Part shown: positions 61,408 to 64,000 of the stretch, one piece after another
Layout: every line of letters begins with the position of its first letter
How positions within the stretch are numbered: position 1 is the first letter of the stretch
Origin: Blautia hansenii DSM 20583
GTDB lineage: Bacteria > Bacillota > Clostridia > Lachnospirales > Lachnospiraceae
DNA length: 64,000 nt
Direction: 5' to 3'
Assembly: GCF_002222595.2 (NCBI RefSeq)
Contig: NZ_CP022413.2
Span: forward strand, 2,186,001 to 2,250,000
Position numbers and translations under genes: made by a program
Notes under the pieces: generated by a model
Seen by the model: the letters and a program-made list of their open reading frames with translations, nothing else
Told to the model about the DNA's origin: nothing
Databases searched by the model: none

Positions 61408-62234
61408 AGCTCTGTTTCCTCTGTCAATCCTTCGTATATTTCTTTTACACTTTTAAAAATGTAAGTGGGCTCTACTTCTCCCTGCAAAATATCTTCCATA
61501 GAAGCTTCACCGGAAAGCACGCAGATGGTATCCACCTGGGCATTTGCTCCTGTTTTAATATCCGTATACAGCCTGTCACCTACGATTACCGCATCTTCTC
61601 TCTTGCAGTTTAACTTCTTCAATACGCAGTTTACCATAATCGGCTCCGGTTTTCCGATAAAAAACGGTTCTTTTCCTGTGGCATTTTTCAACATGATGCT
61701 CATGGAACCGCAATCCGGAATATAACCAAAGCTTACAGGACAAACTAAGTCCGGATTGGTTGCCAGATATGCCACATCTCTTCCAAGCATGATACAAGTG
61801 TTTCGGATTTTCTCGGATGTATTTTCTGTATCAAAGCCTAAAAGTACCACGCCTGCACGCTCATCCACCTCTGTAACGACCTCTATTCCTGCTTCCCGAA
61901 GCTCCTTTATTAAAGACTTCGTTCCCATGCAGTAAACCACCTGATTGGGATAATTTTCTTTTAGATACATAGCTGTTGCCTGACCGGAGGTATAAAAGTT
62001 TTCATACTCTGCTTTTATCCCCATAGCCCGTACCTTTTGTACATAATCTTCTACGGATTTTGAAGAATTATTGGTAATGAACACATATTGTCCGCCCCGT
62101 CTTTCAATCTCTTCAAGGAATTCCAATGTTCCGTCAAAAATTTCATTTTCATTATAAATCGTTCCATCCATATCTAAAAGATACAAGGTTTTTTCTTTCA
62201 ATTTATTTGCAGATTTTCCGGTATAATCCAGCAT
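61404..62234 (-). CDS. HAD-IIA family phosphatase (NagD-like)
   Basis: This 276-residue phosphatase of the NagD/PGP group shows motif I LYLLDMDGTIYNENEI, motif II VFITNNSSKSVEDY, the cap segment, and motif IV region AVIVGDRLYTDIKTGANAQ. It probably clears sugar or nucleotide phosphates. GAGGAG precedes the start. It overlaps sfsA, forming a short operon. Confidence 0.92.
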   Translation of the reverse strand: MLDYTGKSANKLKEKTLYLLDMDGTIYNENEIFDGTLEFLEEIERRGGQYVFITNNSSKSVEDYVQKVRAMGIKAEYENFYTSGQATAMYLKENYPNQVVYCMGTKSLIKELREAGIEVVTEVDERAGVVLLGFDTENTSEKIRNTCIMLGRDVAYLATNPDLVCPVSFGYIPDCGSMSIMLKNATGKEPFFIGKPEPIMVNCVLKKLNCKREDAVIVGDRLYTDIKTGANAQVDTICVLSGEASMEDILQGEVEPTYIFKSVKEIYEGLTEETEL

Positions 62235-62256
62235 TTATTTCTCCTCTTTCAGCCGA

Positions 62257-62622
62257 TTACCTGTGCTCAACATTTTTTGTTGCAATAAGCGCTACCCCCG
62301 TACCTCCTATATTTTCTAAGATAATATCTCCGATTTTTACAGGTGCCTGTACGGTAATATTTTTCAAACCGGCTGCACATTCTCTGATTTTATTTTTTGG
62401 AATATCGGAGGCAGTTTTTACAGAAACAACAGGAAGCTTTCCATCTGTAACCATTACACTGGATGTGAGAATTCTGGTTGGATTTATAACTTCCTTTTCC
62501 CCATAGGTTTTCCCTTTTGGACATGTATTCCCTTCCACTTTTATTACTTTTTCTCCGTCTAAGGTAACGGTGAGAGAACATCCCAAAGGACAGTTAATAC
62601 AAGTTAATTCCCTGACATTCAT
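62257..62622 (-). CDS. DUF1667 protein of the glycerol-3-phosphate dehydrogenase operon
   Basis: This 121-residue Cys-rich protein begins with RELTCINCPLGCSLTV and has GNTCPKGKTYGEKEV, the four-cysteine iron-sulfur type pattern of DUF1667. The family is regularly the third gene after a GlpA-like dehydrogenase and an FAD oxidoreductase, as here. It probably acts in electron transfer from glycerol-3-phosphate oxidation. Confidence 0.9.
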   Translation of the reverse strand: MNVRELTCINCPLGCSLTVTLDGEKVIKVEGNTCPKGKTYGEKEVINPTRILTSSVMVTDGKLPVVSVKTASDIPKNKIRECAAGLKNITVQAPVKIGDIILENIGGTGVALIATKNVEHR

Positions 62623-62624
62623 CC

Positions 62625-63899
62625 TTATGCTTCCTCCAATTTCATAATAATTTTATCGAATTTCAATCCCTGTGTCAAATCTGATTTTTTTAAAACAATC
62701 TGCTCCATTTCTCCAGGTGCTGTCTTTTTTTTCTTCTTATGTACAATACGTTTATCTCCTAAATAAACATTTATATATACGTTCTCATATACTTTTCCCA
62801 CACGAAATCGTACAATCAGACTGTCTTCCATATTCTCCAGCCGAAGCTTTTGCGGCACAGTATAGCGAATACCTCCTTCCGGACAAATGGCAATGACATT
62901 TTCTTCCTCCTGTAACTCTTTTCCGTAGAGAAATGCAGCTGCCTGCTGCCCTGCCTTCTTTGCTTCTTCTGAAACATAATCTACTAAATCGTGGACATGA
63001 AGTACATTTCCACAGGCAAAAATTCCTTTTACACTTGTCTCCAGACTTTCATTTACCACAGGACCGGAGGTGACTTTTGAAAGCTCAATTCCTGCTTTTG
63101 CAGACAATTCATTTTCCGGAATTAAACCGCAGGATAAAAGCAATGTATCACAGGAATAAAACTCCTCTGTCCCTGGAATTGGCTTACGATTTTCATCTAC
63201 CTGTGCCAGAGTAACGCCTGTCACTCTCTCCTTCCCATGGATTTCTACTACGGTATGACTGAGTTTTAAGGGAATGTCAAAATCTTCCAGACACTGCACA
63301 ATATTTCGTTGTAATCCACCGGAATATGGTAATAATTCTGCTACTACTTTGACTTTTGCCCCCTCCAGTGTCATACGCCTTGCCATAATCAGCCCAATAT
63401 CTCCTGAACCTAAAATCACCACTTCTTTTCCCGGCATCATTCCTTCCATGTTCACCAGTCTTTGAGCTGTTCCTGCCGTATAAATTCCTGCCGGACGATA
63501 TCCCGGTATATTCAGCGCACCTCTTGGGCGTTCCCTGCATCCCATAGCCAAAATCACTGCCTTTGTCTTTAAGCTCATAAAGCCGTCCTCTTTATTTACG
63601 GCAGTTACTACTTTTTCCTCTCCGCAATCTTCAATATCAAGCACCATGGTATTTAATTTATAAGGAATATTTTTCTCAAAAACCTGTTCAATAAAGCGCT
63701 GTGCATATTCCGGTCCGGTCAGCTCCTCCTTAAATGTATGTAGGCCAAAGCCATTGTGAATACACTGGTTTAAAATACCGCCCAGCTCATAATCTCTTTC
63801 TAAAATTAAAAGCTTTTCAATCCCGTTTTCTTTCGCTGAAATCGCTGCTGCAAGTCCTGCCGGACCGCCTCCCACAATAATCAATTCATATTCCTGCAT
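62625..63899 (-). CDS. FAD-dependent NAD(P)-linked oxidoreductase (glycerol-3-phosphate dehydrogenase partner)
   Basis: This 424-residue flavoprotein has an FAD-binding GGGPAGLAAAISAKENG at the N-terminus, MGCRERPRGALNIPGYRPAG in the middle, an NAD-binding VVILGSGDIGLIMARRM, and a second FAD contact at IFACGNVLHVHDLVDYV. It lies between the GlpA-like gene and DUF1667. This trio forms a dehydrogenase system that passes electrons from glycerol-3-phosphate to NAD or another carrier. It has a CPEGG/RYT segment rather than added cluster cysteines. Confidence 0.9.
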   Translation of the reverse strand: MQEYELIIVGGGPAGLAAAISAKENGIEKLLILERDYELGGILNQCIHNGFGLHTFKEELTGPEYAQRFIEQVFEKNIPYKLNTMVLDIEDCGEEKVVTAVNKEDGFMSLKTKAVILAMGCRERPRGALNIPGYRPAGIYTAGTAQRLVNMEGMMPGKEVVILGSGDIGLIMARRMTLEGAKVKVVAELLPYSGGLQRNIVQCLEDFDIPLKLSHTVVEIHGKERVTGVTLAQVDENRKPIPGTEEFYSCDTLLLSCGLIPENELSAKAGIELSKVTSGPVVNESLETSVKGIFACGNVLHVHDLVDYVSEEAKKAGQQAAAFLYGKELQEEENVIAICPEGGIRYTVPQKLRLENMEDSLIVRFRVGKVYENVYINVYLGDKRIVHKKKKKTAPGEMEQIVLKKSDLTQGLKFDKIIMKLEEA

Positions 63900-63916
63900 G
63901 ACTTTTCTATCCTTTC

Positions 63917-64000
63917 CTATACAAATTCTTCCTTAATTTTGCCTGTTAAAAGTGTGGATTTTCCTCCTGCCTTTGTAATTTCCAAAGGAGATTTCTGAAG
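63917..64000 (-). CDS. GlpA-like glycerol-3-phosphate dehydrogenase (C-terminus only, cut by the right edge)
   Basis: The last 27 codons of a gene lie here. The translation ends LEITKAGGKSTLLTGKIKEE then FV and a TAG stop. That tail matches the C-terminus of clostridial GlpA-type dehydrogenases. The FAD oxidoreductase begins 17 bases on, giving the expected operon order. The rest lies beyond base 64000. Confidence 0.7.
   Translation of the reverse strand, partial: LQKSPLEITKAGGKSTLLTGKIKEEFV

Overview
This 64 kb window looks like chromosomal DNA of a low-GC, anaerobic, spore-forming Firmicute of the Lachnospiraceae type. The grounds are AT-rich intergenic DNA, strong AGGAGG-type ribosome binding sites, DUF3793, DUF5685 and AIM24 proteins, a pyrophosphate-type phosphofructokinase, a Clostridia-style methylaspartate pathway and a CwlC-like sporulation amidase. 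I cannot name genus or species from sequence alone. I saw no rRNA, tRNA, CRISPR array, prophage or intact insertion sequence.

Layout. 1-4100: sugar ABC importer genes (permease cut by the window edge, binding lipoprotein), a divergent LacI regulator with a clear operator candidate, then a decayed GH3 beta-glucosidase broken next to an ISAs1-type transposase remnant. 4100-6400: a DUF2325/DUF3793 pair behind two DtxR-like boxes, then two small unknown genes. 6400-20800: housekeeping and envelope genes: MocR regulator, glnS, thioesterase, truA, a large secreted NlpC/P60-3D wall enzyme with four 48-residue repeats, a Na+/alanine symporter, fba divergent from PPi-PFK, an AIM24 protein, an ABC-F ATPase and a Ca2+/Na+ antiporter. 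20800-27600: small membrane and lipoproteins, a free-standing AlaX, homoserine dehydrogenase, a PHP protein, SseB and DUF2284 proteins.

27700-45700 is the core of the window. A single minus-strand run of 14 genes encodes hutU, hutI, ftcD, fchA (histidine side), citD, citE, citF (lyase), glmS, glmL, glmE, methylaspartate ammonia-lyase, an uncharacterised P-loop/AlaRS-like protein and a two-subunit fumarase-type hydratase. In order of chemistry this carries urocanate to glutamate, then 3-methylaspartate, mesaconate, citramalate, and finally acetate plus pyruvate. Divergent citC and citXG supply the lyase prosthetic group, and hutD sits between the two units. Histidine ammonia-lyase (hutH) is not in the window. 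The P-loop protein, which joins an NTPase head to a degenerate alanyl-tRNA-editing-like domain, is the best candidate for an undescribed component.

45700-64000: DUF445, J-domain and DUF5685 genes, a small (p)ppGpp synthetase, a GNAT-Rpn nuclease pair, a MATE exporter, an iron alcohol dehydrogenase behind tandem Rex-like boxes, a CwlC-like amidase, methylglyoxal synthase divergent from a lipid-kinase/phosphodiesterase pair with overlapping promoters, a PAP2 protein, glycosyltransferase, mutY, sfsA, a NagD-like phosphatase, and the end of a glycerol-3-phosphate dehydrogenase operon (FAD oxidoreductase, DUF1667) that runs off the right edge.

Start codons were moved from the longest ORF wherever the ribosome binding site clearly points elsewhere. 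Promoter, operator and terminator calls were made by eye.
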